Assembly: GCA_964369385.1 (NCBI GenBank)
Contig: CAYJEY010000006.1
Coordinates: 49,860-113,859, forward strand
Source: CALVGQ01 sp964369385
Lineage (GTDB): Bacteria; Bacillota_I; Bacilli_A; Erysipelotrichales; Erysipelotrichaceae
Direction: 5' to 3'
Length of the DNA: 64,000 nt
The position numbers and the translations under genes were made by a program. Under the pieces are notes generated by a model. It was not told where the DNA came from and searched no databases. It saw only the letters and a list, made by a program, of their open reading frames with translations. Position 1 is the first letter of the stretch, and every line of letters starts with the position of its first letter. Positions 33,261-41,800 of this stretch are shown one piece after another.

Positions 33261-34736
33261 ATGAATGAAATAAAATGTCCAAATTGCGGTGAAGTATTCT
33301 GTGTTGACGAAACGGGCTATGCTGCTTTATTGAGTCAAGTAAGAGATGCAGAATTTCAAAAAGATATTCAAGATAGAGAGAAATTTTATCAGGTTGAAAA
33401 GCAAAATGAACTTAAAATATTGGAAGCAAAGTTACAACTTGAAATGGAAAGTAGAATGGCTTCTTATAAAAAACAAATTGAGAGTTTAAACGGAACAATA
33501 CTCAAAGAACAGACACAAAAACAATTAGAAATAAATCAGCATGAAACACAAACTAAAGAACAACTCATTCAAAAAGAAGCTTACATTAAAAGTCTAGAAG
33601 AAAAAATACAAGCAATGGGCGATCAAAGTTTAATGGAACGTGAGTCTGCTGTGCGTATTATTCAGGCTGAAATGATGATGAAACAAGAACAACAGCTTTC
33701 TTCCCTAAAACAAGAAATTGATCGTTTAAATGCGATGATTTCAACAAAAGATGTTGAAAAACAAATGGCATTACTGAATGAACAAACAAAGGCAAAAGAT
33801 GTTTTAGTAGAAAAAGATATGTTGATTTCACAATTAAAATCAACTATCTCGAATGAACATACGGGAAATGAATTAAAAATCAAAAGTCTACAGGAATCTT
33901 ATGATTTAAAGCTAAAAGAGAAGGATGAGGTTATCGATTTTTATAAAGATTTGAAAACTAAACAGTCGACTAAAATGGTCGGTGAAACGCTTGAACAACA
34001 CTGTGAAATTGAATTTAATAAAATACGCTCAACAGCATTCCCTAATGCATATTTTGAAAAAGATAATGATGCTCGCACAGGAAGTAAAGGAGATTACATT
34101 TATCGTGAATCTACGCAAAACGGTGCAGAAATTGTATCGATTATGTTTGAGATGAAAAATGAAATGGATACAACAGCCACTAAAAAAAAGAATGAAGATT
34201 TCTTAAAAGAGTTAGATAAAGATAGAAGAGAAAAAAATTGTGAATATGCTGTATTGGTTACATTACTTGAAGCAGATAACGAATTATTTAACAGTGGTAT
34301 TGTCGATTATTCGCACAAGTATCCAAAGATGTATGTAATACGTCCACAATTCTTTATCGCATTAATTTCTTTATTGCGAAACGCTGCACTTAATGCTATT
34401 GAATATAAAGAACAATTGGTGGAATACAAAAATCAAAATATTGATATTTCCAATTTTGAAAATGACATGCAAGATTTTAAAGATAAGTTTAGTTATAACT
34501 ATGATCAAGCAAGTAAAAAATTTACTCTGGCTATCAGTGAGATTGATAAGAGTATTGATCGTTTAATTAAAACAAAAGAGAACTTGTTATCTTCAGAAAA
34601 TAACCTTAGGCTTGCCAATAATAAAGCGCAAGATCTATCAATTAAAAAACTAGTGAAAAATAATCCTACAATGGCTAAAAAATTTAAAGATCTTAAGGAC
34701 GATAAAGAGAATGAACCTAATGAATCTGATGTTTAA
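33261..34736 (+). CDS. DUF2130 coiled-coil protein
   Basis: 491 residues. N-terminal zinc-like CPNCGEVF, then a long coiled coil (about 25-230) rich in Glu, Lys and Gln, then a C-terminal DUF2130 domain: KMVGETLEQHCEIEFNKIRSTAFPNAYFEKDND, GSKGDYIYRE, MFEMKNEMDTTATKKKNEDFLKELDKDRREKNCEYAVLVT and MYVIRPQFFIALISLLRNAA. The acidic residues with GxKGDY and FEMKNE spacing resemble a PD-(D/E)xK nuclease fold, as noted for this family, so a DNA-related role is possible. I cannot assign a function. Single gene between an upstream terminator and an untranslated gap. Confidence 0.85.
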   Translation: MNEIKCPNCGEVFCVDETGYAALLSQVRDAEFQKDIQDREKFYQVEKQNELKILEAKLQLEMESRMASYKKQIESLNGTILKEQTQKQLEINQHETQTKEQLIQKEAYIKSLEEKIQAMGDQSLMERESAVRIIQAEMMMKQEQQLSSLKQEIDRLNAMISTKDVEKQMALLNEQTKAKDVLVEKDMLISQLKSTISNEHTGNELKIKSLQESYDLKLKEKDEVIDFYKDLKTKQSTKMVGETLEQHCEIEFNKIRSTAFPNAYFEKDNDARTGSKGDYIYRESTQNGAEIVSIMFEMKNEMDTTATKKKNEDFLKELDKDRREKNCEYAVLVTLLEADNELFNSGIVDYSHKYPKMYVIRPQFFIALISLLRNAALNAIEYKEQLVEYKNQNIDISNFENDMQDFKDKFSYNYDQASKKFTLAISEIDKSIDRLIKTKENLLSSENNLRLANNKAQDLSIKKLVKNNPTMAKKFKDLKDDKENEPNESDV

Positions 34737-34921
34737 ACTTCATGCTATTTATTCTGTTTATTATCTTTGTGATGTGTAGTTAATAGTGCAAACTAGATTA
34801 AACTCAAAGAATGATGTATTTTTGCTATTCCTAAGCGTGTAATCGTTTTTAGCTACATGGAATAAGTGAGAGAAATCTTATTTTCTTGTTACTATACTAG
34901 AATAAAAATAGGTGGAAATTT
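34737..34921 (+). other. AT-rich gap before the phosphoesterase gene
   Basis: 185 bases with no gene. A hairpin AATAAG with CTTATT (about 34860-34884) followed by TTCTTG could end the DUF2130 transcript, and TATACT with upstream TTGTTA near 34890 may be the promoter of the phosphoesterase. Nothing else is seen. Confidence 0.4.
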
Positions 34922-36130
34922 ATGAAAAAGTATTTTATAGGATTACTGTTGTGTCTATTAAGTGTAGGTTGTATGAAAAAAGAGGGTGAGAAGATGGTAA
35001 TTATACATGCTACGGATTTGCATTTTATTTCTGATGAAATTACCGATGATGGTCAGTATTTTATGGAGATGCTTGCTCAAGGCGATGGTAAAGTTTCTCA
35101 TTATTCAGTAGAAATAGTAGATGCGTTTATCTATGAAATGTTGCAGCTAAAACCTGATGTGATTATATTATCTGGTGATATTAGCTTTAATGGTGCAATT
35201 GCTTCCCACGTTGACTTAGCGAATCGCCTTAAAGTTTTGCAAGAGGAAGGAATTCAAGTTATTCTAAACACAGGGAATCATGATGTCGATTATTCGATGG
35301 CCGCAAAATTTCATGATGATTCCTTCGCGAGAATTGAATCGCCAAGTAACGAAGAATTTTTTCTTATTTATCACGAATTTGGATTTTCTGATGCTTCAAG
35401 TCATGACGAGTATTCCTTAAGTTATATGATTGATATTAGTGATGATGTTGCACTCTTGATGTTAGATACAAATATTTATCAAGGAGTTGATGAGGTAGAA
35501 AAGACTTATGAGTGGGTAGAGGCACAGCTTCAAATTGCAGAAGATAAAGGTCAAACAGTCATTGGGGTTACTCATAAAAATGTCATTGCTCATCATGAGT
35601 TGTTGGAGTATGGAAGCACACTTTCAATGAATGATAAACTCTTAGATATTTATCAAAGAAACGGCGTTAAACTCAATTTAACCGGACACATTCATGCTCA
35701 ACACATTTCATCAAATGATGATTTTTATGAAATTGTTACTGGTGCACTTTGCTCTAGTCCGCACATTTATGCTGTCTTAGAATTAAGTGATGATCAAATA
35801 ATTTATACAACGAAAAGTGTAGATGTAGAAGCGTGGGCAAAACATGTTGGAAGTAAAGATGAAAATTTGCTCAACTTTAGTGAATATAGCGAGAATTACT
35901 TTAAGACAATTGCAACTAACAAATTTATCCAAAGTGGGCTTTCGCCTGATGTGGCTGTATGGATAAGTGATGTGAATCACAATTACTTCAGCGGACGACT
36001 AGATAAGATTGAGCTTAGTGGGGAACACTACTTGGAAGCAATTGAGAGTAATGATTTTGTTTCTTATTATTTAAAAGGCATGTTCAATAATACAATAGAA
36101 GACCACACTACACTTACACTTGATAGATAG
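34922..36130 (+). CDS. Calcineurin-like metallophosphoesterase lipoprotein
   Basis: 402 residues with a lipoprotein signal ending LLSVGC (Cys17), so it is anchored on the outer face of the membrane. Metal-site motifs of the calcineurin superfamily are in order: DLHF (about 37), SGDIS, NTGNHDVDY, GVTHKN, and LTGHIHAQH. The C-terminal third is helical and of unknown role. Related lipoproteins in Bacillota are annotated as generic phosphohydrolases; the substrate is not known. A short gap separates it from the GNAT gene, and the two are likely cotranscribed. Confidence 0.88.
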   Translation: MKKYFIGLLLCLLSVGCMKKEGEKMVIIHATDLHFISDEITDDGQYFMEMLAQGDGKVSHYSVEIVDAFIYEMLQLKPDVIILSGDISFNGAIASHVDLANRLKVLQEEGIQVILNTGNHDVDYSMAAKFHDDSFARIESPSNEEFFLIYHEFGFSDASSHDEYSLSYMIDISDDVALLMLDTNIYQGVDEVEKTYEWVEAQLQIAEDKGQTVIGVTHKNVIAHHELLEYGSTLSMNDKLLDIYQRNGVKLNLTGHIHAQHISSNDDFYEIVTGALCSSPHIYAVLELSDDQIIYTTKSVDVEAWAKHVGSKDENLLNFSEYSENYFKTIATNKFIQSGLSPDVAVWISDVNHNYFSGRLDKIELSGEHYLEAIESNDFVSYYLKGMFNNTIEDHTTLTLDR

Positions 36131-36139
36131 GACACGAAT

Positions 36140-37072
36140 ATGAAAAAAAACATAGTTGATGATATTTTTGAAACTTCATCTTACCTAATACACTTATGGG
36201 AATTTGATGACTTAGATGTAATACAAAACTGTTTAACGCATTTAAATAATCTAGAAATAAACCACTACATTAAGCAAAACCAAGGATTTATAGCTAAATG
36301 TAAAGAAACTGGATTAATTATTGGGATGATCTATTTTAAAGAAAAATTATCGAGTAAGAAGAATTGTATGTTCTGTTCATTAATGGAGGGGAATTGGAGT
36401 CGTGACATGCATTTTGATATCATTGATCATATGTTGTGGTATTCATTTAATGTACTTGATGTAGATGAGATAATGTTAGAAAATAGTTCCTATTATCTTA
36501 TAGAAAGACTAGGATATAAAATAAGTAAAAGTGATTTAGAGAATCCAATTAAGCGTCAACATCAAACACGTATAATGCATGTTTCTAAAAAATATTCATC
36601 AAGACTATTTAAGGTATCTGATATCCCTAAAATCCTTCAGTTTTACCTTGAACAGCCAGTCTATTTTGAACATTGTCCACCAAAGCCTAGTAAAGAAGTT
36701 GTCTGGAAAGATATGTTTGGTTTGCCACCACGCAAGAGTTATGGAGATAAGTATTTTTTCGGACTATATACAGATGATGAGTTGATTGCGGTTGTTGACA
36801 TAATTCATGGATTTCCAAATGAAGAAACATTATTTTTAGGCTTATTTATGGTGTGTGCTCATCATCAAGGTAAGGGACTAGGAAGTAAAGTGATTGACGA
36901 ATTGGTAGCATATGCAAGAAGACTTGGATTTACTGGGATTCGCTTAGCATATGTGCTCGGGAATAATCAGTCAAAAAATTTCTGGTTAAACAACCAATTC
37001 AAATCTACAGGAATAATTTCTAAACAAGCATTATACTCTGTTGAGATATTGGAGCGTAAAATAAAAAATTAG
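36140..37072 (+). CDS. GNAT family N-acetyltransferase with N-terminal extension
   Basis: 310 residues. The C-terminal half is a GNAT domain: LFLGLFMVCAHHQGKGLGSKVIDELVAYARRLGFTGIRLAYVLGNNQSKNFWLNNQF, with acetyl-CoA motif A QGKGLG. The N-terminal half (about 1-150) has a weaker pattern (FIAKCKETGLIIGMIYFKEK ... DEIMLENSSYYLIERLGYKIS) that resembles a degraded second GNAT fold. So it may be a tandem GNAT with one active site; substrate unknown. Nine bases after the phosphoesterase stop, no strong ribosome site. Confidence 0.8.
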   Translation: MKKNIVDDIFETSSYLIHLWEFDDLDVIQNCLTHLNNLEINHYIKQNQGFIAKCKETGLIIGMIYFKEKLSSKKNCMFCSLMEGNWSRDMHFDIIDHMLWYSFNVLDVDEIMLENSSYYLIERLGYKISKSDLENPIKRQHQTRIMHVSKKYSSRLFKVSDIPKILQFYLEQPVYFEHCPPKPSKEVVWKDMFGLPPRKSYGDKYFFGLYTDDELIAVVDIIHGFPNEETLFLGLFMVCAHHQGKGLGSKVIDELVAYARRLGFTGIRLAYVLGNNQSKNFWLNNQFKSTGIISKQALYSVEILERKIKN

Positions 37073-37088
37073 CATACGCTAATTTTTT
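37063..37088. terminator. Bidirectional terminator
   Basis: AAAAAATTAGC pairs perfectly with GCTAATTTTTT around ATAC, at the ends of the convergent GNAT and rqcH genes. Confidence 0.9.
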
Positions 37089-38722
37089 ATTTTATCATGT
37101 ATTTCATCTTCGTTTGGATCGATATAGATGGTTTTGTAGTTTGTTAAAGAGACAAAACCAAGAGGCATTCCTGGAACTCGTTTCAGTTGTTTTATCTGAC
37201 AATAATTAACTGGAACAGAAGATGAGTATTTACCTTTAGAATAAACAGCAGCAAGATTTGCACCAAAACGCAATTCATCTTCACTTGGTTCAGGATTTTG
37301 AATAATGACATGTGCTCCATGATAATCCTTACAGTGGAGCCATATGTCTGTTTTTCGAGCGTATTTAAAGGTTAAGAATTCATTTTGAATATTATTTTTA
37401 CCATAGGCGATGATGGTTCCGTTTGGCATTTCGATGATTGTAATATTGGGGTCATCTTTTTTCTTTTTCTTACGAATCTTACTAACTTGACTCTTGCAAT
37501 AACCAAGACTAGCGAGTTCTTCACGTATTTCTTTTGCATCATTGAAGTTTGCGAGTTCAAGTTGTTGTTCAATTGCCTCGAAATAACTAATCTCTCGCTC
37601 ACAAATTATTATTTGCTCTTGCATATGAATTTGTCCTTTTTTGCCTTTATTGTATTTTTGAAAGTACTTTTTAGCGTTTTGTAATCCATCTAATTTCACA
37701 TCAAGTGGAATTGTAATTTGTCCTTCACCATCATAACGATCAAGAGTAATAGTGGAATCACCCTTTTTTATAAGATAATTGTAAGGTTGCAGATAGTCAC
37801 CAAACTCTCTCCATTTGTCACAATCGAGTGCCTCTTCAAGAGAACGATGTAGTTTAGGGAGCTTTTGTCGTAAATGTTTTAATTCTCGACGGACTAAACG
37901 GAAGAGATCTCCAGTCATTTGTTTGATTCGATCTTTTTCTTCTTTATGAAAATAGATTGCATCAAGTCCATTCATAATTGTGTATTGCTTAAAGTTTTGA
38001 TGCAAGTGGGTAAGTGGAATGCAATGCACTTGTTCATCTAAGTTAGGACTGACATAAAGAGAGTTGCTCAGCTTAATTTGCTCAATAATCGATTCGAACT
38101 GTTCTCCGTTGCTTAAACGATACTTGACCTCTTTAGATAATAGTGGCGAAAATCCTTGTAATTGATGTGTTAAATCAGTGCCTACATCAATCTGAGTTGC
38201 ATCAAAAGGATTTTGTTTATGAGGCTGAGCTTCAGGCTTAGTAAATCTTGCACCTGGTTGTAAAACACGTCGATTATTTTCAAAAGGTGGTATACGTTTT
38301 AATAAATCAAGTATTCTACCATCTTCATTATATAAAATGACATTCGCGTATTTTCCCATAAGTTCCACACTTAAAAATAAAGTGATTTTATCACCAATTT
38401 CATTGCGTGTAGCAATAGAGAATGTTAAATAGCGATCGAATTCATCTTGTTCAATTGCAAAAATTGTTGCTCCATCAATATGTTTTCTTAAAAACATAAC
38501 AAAATTACTCGGTTCCTCTGGAGTAGGATAGTCTTTTTGAGTTAAATTAATACGATTATAAATAGAATGGCATGAAATAATTAAATTTTGTTTTCTGCCT
38601 TCTGCTCTTAATTGAAAAAATAACTCTGTTTTTGATATTTGATATATTTTGTTTATTTTAGCTGGTAATATTTCAACCAATTCTTCTTTTATCTTATGTA
38701 ATAATAATCCATCTAATGCCAT
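37079..38722 (-). CDS. rqcH: Rqc2-homologue RqcH (NFACT protein; ribosome rescue)
   Basis: Binds stalled 50S-peptidyl-tRNA complexes and recruits tRNA-Ala to add C-terminal alanine tails to nascent chains. 547 residues: NFACT-N domain with FVMFLRKHIDGATI and the conserved Asp96-Arg97 needed for tailing in this family, a central coiled coil (about 255-400), and NFACT-R with KTDIWLHCKDYHGAHVIIQN. Often annotated fibronectin-binding protein A. Monocistronic and convergent with the GNAT gene; its ATG lies about 120 bases from the divergent tldD. Confidence 0.92.
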   Translation of the reverse strand: MALDGLLLHKIKEELVEILPAKINKIYQISKTELFFQLRAEGRKQNLIISCHSIYNRINLTQKDYPTPEEPSNFVMFLRKHIDGATIFAIEQDEFDRYLTFSIATRNEIGDKITLFLSVELMGKYANVILYNEDGRILDLLKRIPPFENNRRVLQPGARFTKPEAQPHKQNPFDATQIDVGTDLTHQLQGFSPLLSKEVKYRLSNGEQFESIIEQIKLSNSLYVSPNLDEQVHCIPLTHLHQNFKQYTIMNGLDAIYFHKEEKDRIKQMTGDLFRLVRRELKHLRQKLPKLHRSLEEALDCDKWREFGDYLQPYNYLIKKGDSTITLDRYDGEGQITIPLDVKLDGLQNAKKYFQKYNKGKKGQIHMQEQIIICEREISYFEAIEQQLELANFNDAKEIREELASLGYCKSQVSKIRKKKKKDDPNITIIEMPNGTIIAYGKNNIQNEFLTFKYARKTDIWLHCKDYHGAHVIIQNPEPSEDELRFGANLAAVYSKGKYSSSVPVNYCQIKQLKRVPGMPLGFVSLTNYKTIYIDPNEDEIHDKIKN

Positions 38723-38843
38723 ATTAGTACTCCTTTAACCTCAGTATTATAACATAGAGTCATAGATGTTTTCATAATTAAAAAATCCTTTTATATTTTA
38801 GTTCTTTTCACTATAATTATATGTAGATAGAAATGAGGTCTTT

Positions 38844-40241
38844 ATGATAACAAAACAGCAAGCCCAAAAATATTTAGAGGAAGCCTTAAGTCAAGGTGGA
38901 AGTTTCGCTGAAATTTTTATTGAAAGAAATGCAAGTACAACTTGTTCAGTGAATACAAATGAAGTAGAGGATATTAATACAGGTGTTACTCTTGGACTAG
39001 GAGTTCGTATTTATGTAGATACGCAATCAGTATATGCTTATACAAATGATCTTGGAGAAGAGTCAATTTTAAAGATGATTCAAAATTTAGCAAACTCAAT
39101 TGATAAAGCAAAGATGAATGGAATTAAAAAGTTGGAAGAGATTACTTTTGAAACTCGTCACCCTATTTTACAACCAGTAGAAGAGGTGAGTATTGATCGT
39201 AAGGTTGATGTGATGCTTCGTGCTAGTAGAGCAGCACTTGCATATGATGAATGTATTCAAAAAACAATAGTGCGCTACTTAGATGAGCATCGCACAATTT
39301 GGATTTTTAATAGTAAAGGAAAGATGATCAGCGATGATCAAACACGTGTTCGTTTACTTGTTTCTGCAGTTGCAATCGACGGTGATATTATGCAAGATGG
39401 ATATTATGCTCCTGGAGCTCATCAAGGATTTGAGTTCTTTGAGCAGAATGATGTAGAAGAATTTGCGCATAAAGCAGCAAGTAGTGCTGTTGCAATGTTA
39501 CATGCGAAGGATTGTCCAAGTGGTGAAATGACTGTCGTAATCGATAATGGTTTTGGCGGCGTAATTTTTCATGAAGCATGTGGACATTCACTTGAAGCGA
39601 CAAGCGTTGCGAAAGGGAATTCGGTGTTTTGTAACAAAATTGGACAACAAATTGCCAATACAGTTGTGAGCGCGATGGATGATGGAACAATCCCAAATGC
39701 ATGGGGTTCAAATAATATTGATGATGAAGGGAATTTCACACAAGCTAATCTATTGATTGAAAGTGGAATACTAAAATCTTATTTAGTTGATCAATTTAAT
39801 GGAATGACGATGGAGTGTGAATCCAATGGTTCAGGCCGTCGTCAAAGTTATGCATTTGAGCCAACATCTCGTATGAGCAACACATTCATTTTAAATGGAG
39901 ATTCAACATTTGATGAAATTATTGCTGCTACACAAAAGGGGATTTATGCAAAACGCTTAGGTGGAGGATCGGTATCACCAGCATCAGGTGATTTTAACTT
40001 TGCGTGCTCAGAAGCATATTTGATTGAAAACGGGAAAATTACTACTCCTGTAAAAGGGGCAACGCTAGTAGGAAATGGAGCACAAATTCTACTTGATATA
40101 GATATGGTTGCCAATAATGGCAGTCGTGATCAAGGAATGTGTGGTTCATCAAGCGGTACTATTCCAGCAGATGTAGGTCAACCAACAATTCGAGTGTCTA
40201 AGATGACTGTTGGTGGAAAAGGAGGATCATTTAATGATTAA
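38844..40241 (+). CDS. tldD: Metalloprotease TldD
   Basis: Catalytic subunit of the TldD-TldE heterodimeric protease that degrades unfolded peptides and can mature modified peptides. 465 residues: zinc motif HEACGHSLEATSV (HExxxH, about residues 246-251), the C-terminal Gly/Ser-rich segments, and GNGAQILLDIDMVANN. Start ATG 38844 preceded by GAGG. The stop overlaps the start of tldE, giving coupled synthesis of the two subunits. No modified-peptide gene is recognised next to it. Confidence 0.95.
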   Translation: MITKQQAQKYLEEALSQGGSFAEIFIERNASTTCSVNTNEVEDINTGVTLGLGVRIYVDTQSVYAYTNDLGEESILKMIQNLANSIDKAKMNGIKKLEEITFETRHPILQPVEEVSIDRKVDVMLRASRAALAYDECIQKTIVRYLDEHRTIWIFNSKGKMISDDQTRVRLLVSAVAIDGDIMQDGYYAPGAHQGFEFFEQNDVEEFAHKAASSAVAMLHAKDCPSGEMTVVIDNGFGGVIFHEACGHSLEATSVAKGNSVFCNKIGQQIANTVVSAMDDGTIPNAWGSNNIDDEGNFTQANLLIESGILKSYLVDQFNGMTMECESNGSGRRQSYAFEPTSRMSNTFILNGDSTFDEIIAATQKGIYAKRLGGGSVSPASGDFNFACSEAYLIENGKITTPVKGATLVGNGAQILLDIDMVANNGSRDQGMCGSSSGTIPADVGQPTIRVSKMTVGGKGGSFND

Positions 40242-41556
40242 AAATATGTTAAGTTTAGTAAAAAAAAGACATGTGAATGAAGCAGAAGTTTATTTCTCAA
40301 TGATGCAATCACTCTCTTTTTCGACATTTAATGGAACAATTGATTCATACAAAAATTCAATTCATCAAGGTTATTCACTTCGTGTTAAACATAACGGAAA
40401 AGTTGGTTATGCTTATAGTGAAATGATGGATGATAAAAGTCTTGAGAAGTGTGTCGAATGTGCAATTGGTAATGCTGCACATATTTCAAAATTAAGTGAT
40501 ATGAAATTTGTTGCACCACAGGAATATGTTGAAATTAACAATTATAATCCAGTATTATTTGATGTTTCATTTCAAGATAAAAAAAATGTATTATTAGCAA
40601 TTGAGCAAGAAGTAAGTGCAATGGATGAGCGCATCCATCGTGTTCAGTTTTCTTATTATGAAGGAACGAGTGAAGTTGCGATTGGCAACACTTCAGGATT
40701 AGACTTACATTCAAAATCAAACTTTGGATATGTTGTCATGACACTTATTGCCCAAGAGTCAAAAGAAACAGTCGTTGATTATGATGTCTTCGTTTTTAGA
40801 GAGTTCAGTAAATCTAAAATTTTAGTACGCACAATAGAACTTAAAGATAAGGTGTTGAGTAAACTAAATGCAACTAAAATTCCTTCAGGCAATTACAAGT
40901 GTATTATTGATTCTACTGCTATGTCTGATTTATTTGATGTTTTAACAAGTCAATTTTATCAAGATCGCATCAATAAAGGATTATCTAGCTTAAAAGGGAA
41001 GTTAAATGAACCTGTTTATAGTAGTAAAATTACTTTGGTTGATGATCCTCATTTAGTTGACGGATTTAACTCATGTGGGTTTGACCATGAGGGAAATGCT
41101 ACCAAAGTAAAAGAAATTGTTAAAGATGGAGTGTTAATGTCGTTCTTTAATGATCAGGTGAGTGCAACCGAAGCCGGGGTTACACCAAGTGGAAATGGAT
41201 TTAAATCATCATATGCTAGTAAAGTTAGTGTATCACCGACTAATTTCTATGTAGTGCCTGGAACTGAATCATTAGAATCGATGATTGAGGAAATGAATGA
41301 GGGAGTAGTAATTACTTCATTGGGAGGATTGCATGCAGGTGTTAACCCGCTCACATGTGAGTTTTCACTTGAAGCATCAGGGTACTATGTGAAAGATGGT
41401 AAACGTATCAAGTCTATTAATTTAATTACAATAGCAGCCAATTTTAATGAGCTAATGAATCGAGTAGTTACTATTGGAAAAGATTTTGAATTCAACTCTA
41501 GCGGTGTAGGAAGTCCTGCTATTTTATTTAGTTCTATTGCTGTTTCAGGAGAATAA
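40234..41556 (+). CDS. tldE: TldE/PmbA, non-catalytic partner of TldD
   Basis: Structural partner in the TldD-TldE protease. 440 residues, without the HExxxH motif: the family pattern is visible in IGNTSGLDLHSKSNFGYVVMTLIAQ, FNSCGFDHEGNATKVKEIVKDGVLMSFFNDQ, and VITSLGGLHAGVNPLTCEFSLEASGYYVKDGK. Start ATG 40234 has GGAGG 8 nt upstream and overlaps the tldD stop by 8 bases; earlier in-frame GTG/TTG codons lie before the ribosome site. Followed by the aro operon promoter. Confidence 0.94.
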   Translation: MIKNMLSLVKKRHVNEAEVYFSMMQSLSFSTFNGTIDSYKNSIHQGYSLRVKHNGKVGYAYSEMMDDKSLEKCVECAIGNAAHISKLSDMKFVAPQEYVEINNYNPVLFDVSFQDKKNVLLAIEQEVSAMDERIHRVQFSYYEGTSEVAIGNTSGLDLHSKSNFGYVVMTLIAQESKETVVDYDVFVFREFSKSKILVRTIELKDKVLSKLNATKIPSGNYKCIIDSTAMSDLFDVLTSQFYQDRINKGLSSLKGKLNEPVYSSKITLVDDPHLVDGFNSCGFDHEGNATKVKEIVKDGVLMSFFNDQVSATEAGVTPSGNGFKSSYASKVSVSPTNFYVVPGTESLESMIEEMNEGVVITSLGGLHAGVNPLTCEFSLEASGYYVKDGKRIKSINLITIAANFNELMNRVVTIGKDFEFNSSGVGSPAILFSSIAVSGE

Positions 41557-41576
41557 TGAAAAATATTTCTTTTTTC

Positions 41577-41605
41577 TTGAAAAATTTCAATTCGCAATGT
41601 ATAAT
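41577..41605 (+). promoter_or_regulatory. Consensus SigA promoter of the aro operon
   Basis: TTGAAA (41577-41582), 17-nt spacer, TATAAT (41600-41605). Transcription would begin near 41612, giving a leader of about 190 nt before aroB. Confidence 0.85.
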
Positions 41606-41629
41606 TACATTTGTAACGAGGTAAGACCA

Positions 41630-41686
41630 ATGAAAACAATTAACTCAAACTTGCATAAAGCTTATTACTTTTATTTTATTAACTAG
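41630..41686 (+). CDS. Tyr/Phe-rich leader peptide of the aro operon
   Basis: An 18-codon frame, MKTINSNLHKAYYFYFIN, ending in TAG. GAGG (41618-41621) lies 8 nt before the ATG. Codons 12-16 are Tyr-Tyr-Phe-Tyr-Phe, the end products of the downstream pathway, in the place expected for regulatory codons. The stop codon is at the foot of a hairpin, and an intrinsic terminator lies about 70 nt downstream. By analogy with trp and pheA leaders, the peptide itself is probably not functional; its translation senses charged tRNA-Tyr and tRNA-Phe. It is too short for routine gene finding and is supported by its ribosome site, codon content and position. Confidence 0.82.
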   Translation: MKTINSNLHKAYYFYFIN

Positions 41687-41781
41687 GGCATAACCGTACG
41701 GTATTGCCCCTTTCTTGTAAAGTAATAGGCGATACTGCAAAGAGTTAATTTCAAACCATGCAGAGCGCTGCATGGTTTTTT
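41660..41781 (+). promoter_or_regulatory. Attenuator RNA structures of the aro operon
   Basis: Mutually exclusive pairings are seen. (1) 41660-41671, over the Ala-Tyr-Tyr-Phe codons, pairs with 41719-41730 as a 12-bp stem with one G-U; it encloses an inner hairpin 41686-41709. (2) 41728-41739 can pair with 41759-41769 (GCG and CTGCA with TGCAG and CGC, with a small internal loop). (3) 41753-41763 pairs with 41768-41778 (AAACCATGCAG with CTGCATGGTTT), then T-run to 41781, an intrinsic terminator. Pairing 2 excludes both 1 and 3, so ribosome stalling at Tyr/Phe codons would block 1, allow 2, and prevent termination. Energies were not computed. Confidence 0.75.
41753..41781 (+). terminator. Attenuator terminator upstream of aroB
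   Basis: An 11-bp stem with an AGCG loop and T6, ending 19 nt before aroB. It can only be a conditional terminator, since aroB has no other promoter visible after it. Confidence 0.88.
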
Positions 41782-41800
41782 ATTTATTAAGGAGATTACG

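Noticed and set aside
36140..36600. N-terminal half of the GNAT protein as a separate gene or a frameshifted remnant
   Set aside because: The frame is continuous to the C-terminal GNAT domain with no internal ribosome site, so one protein is the simpler reading.
38844..41556. TldD/TldE as part of a modified-peptide (microcin-like) cluster
   Set aside because: No precursor-like small gene, modification enzyme or exporter is next to the pair; the short frame at 41630 belongs to the aro leader by its position and codons.
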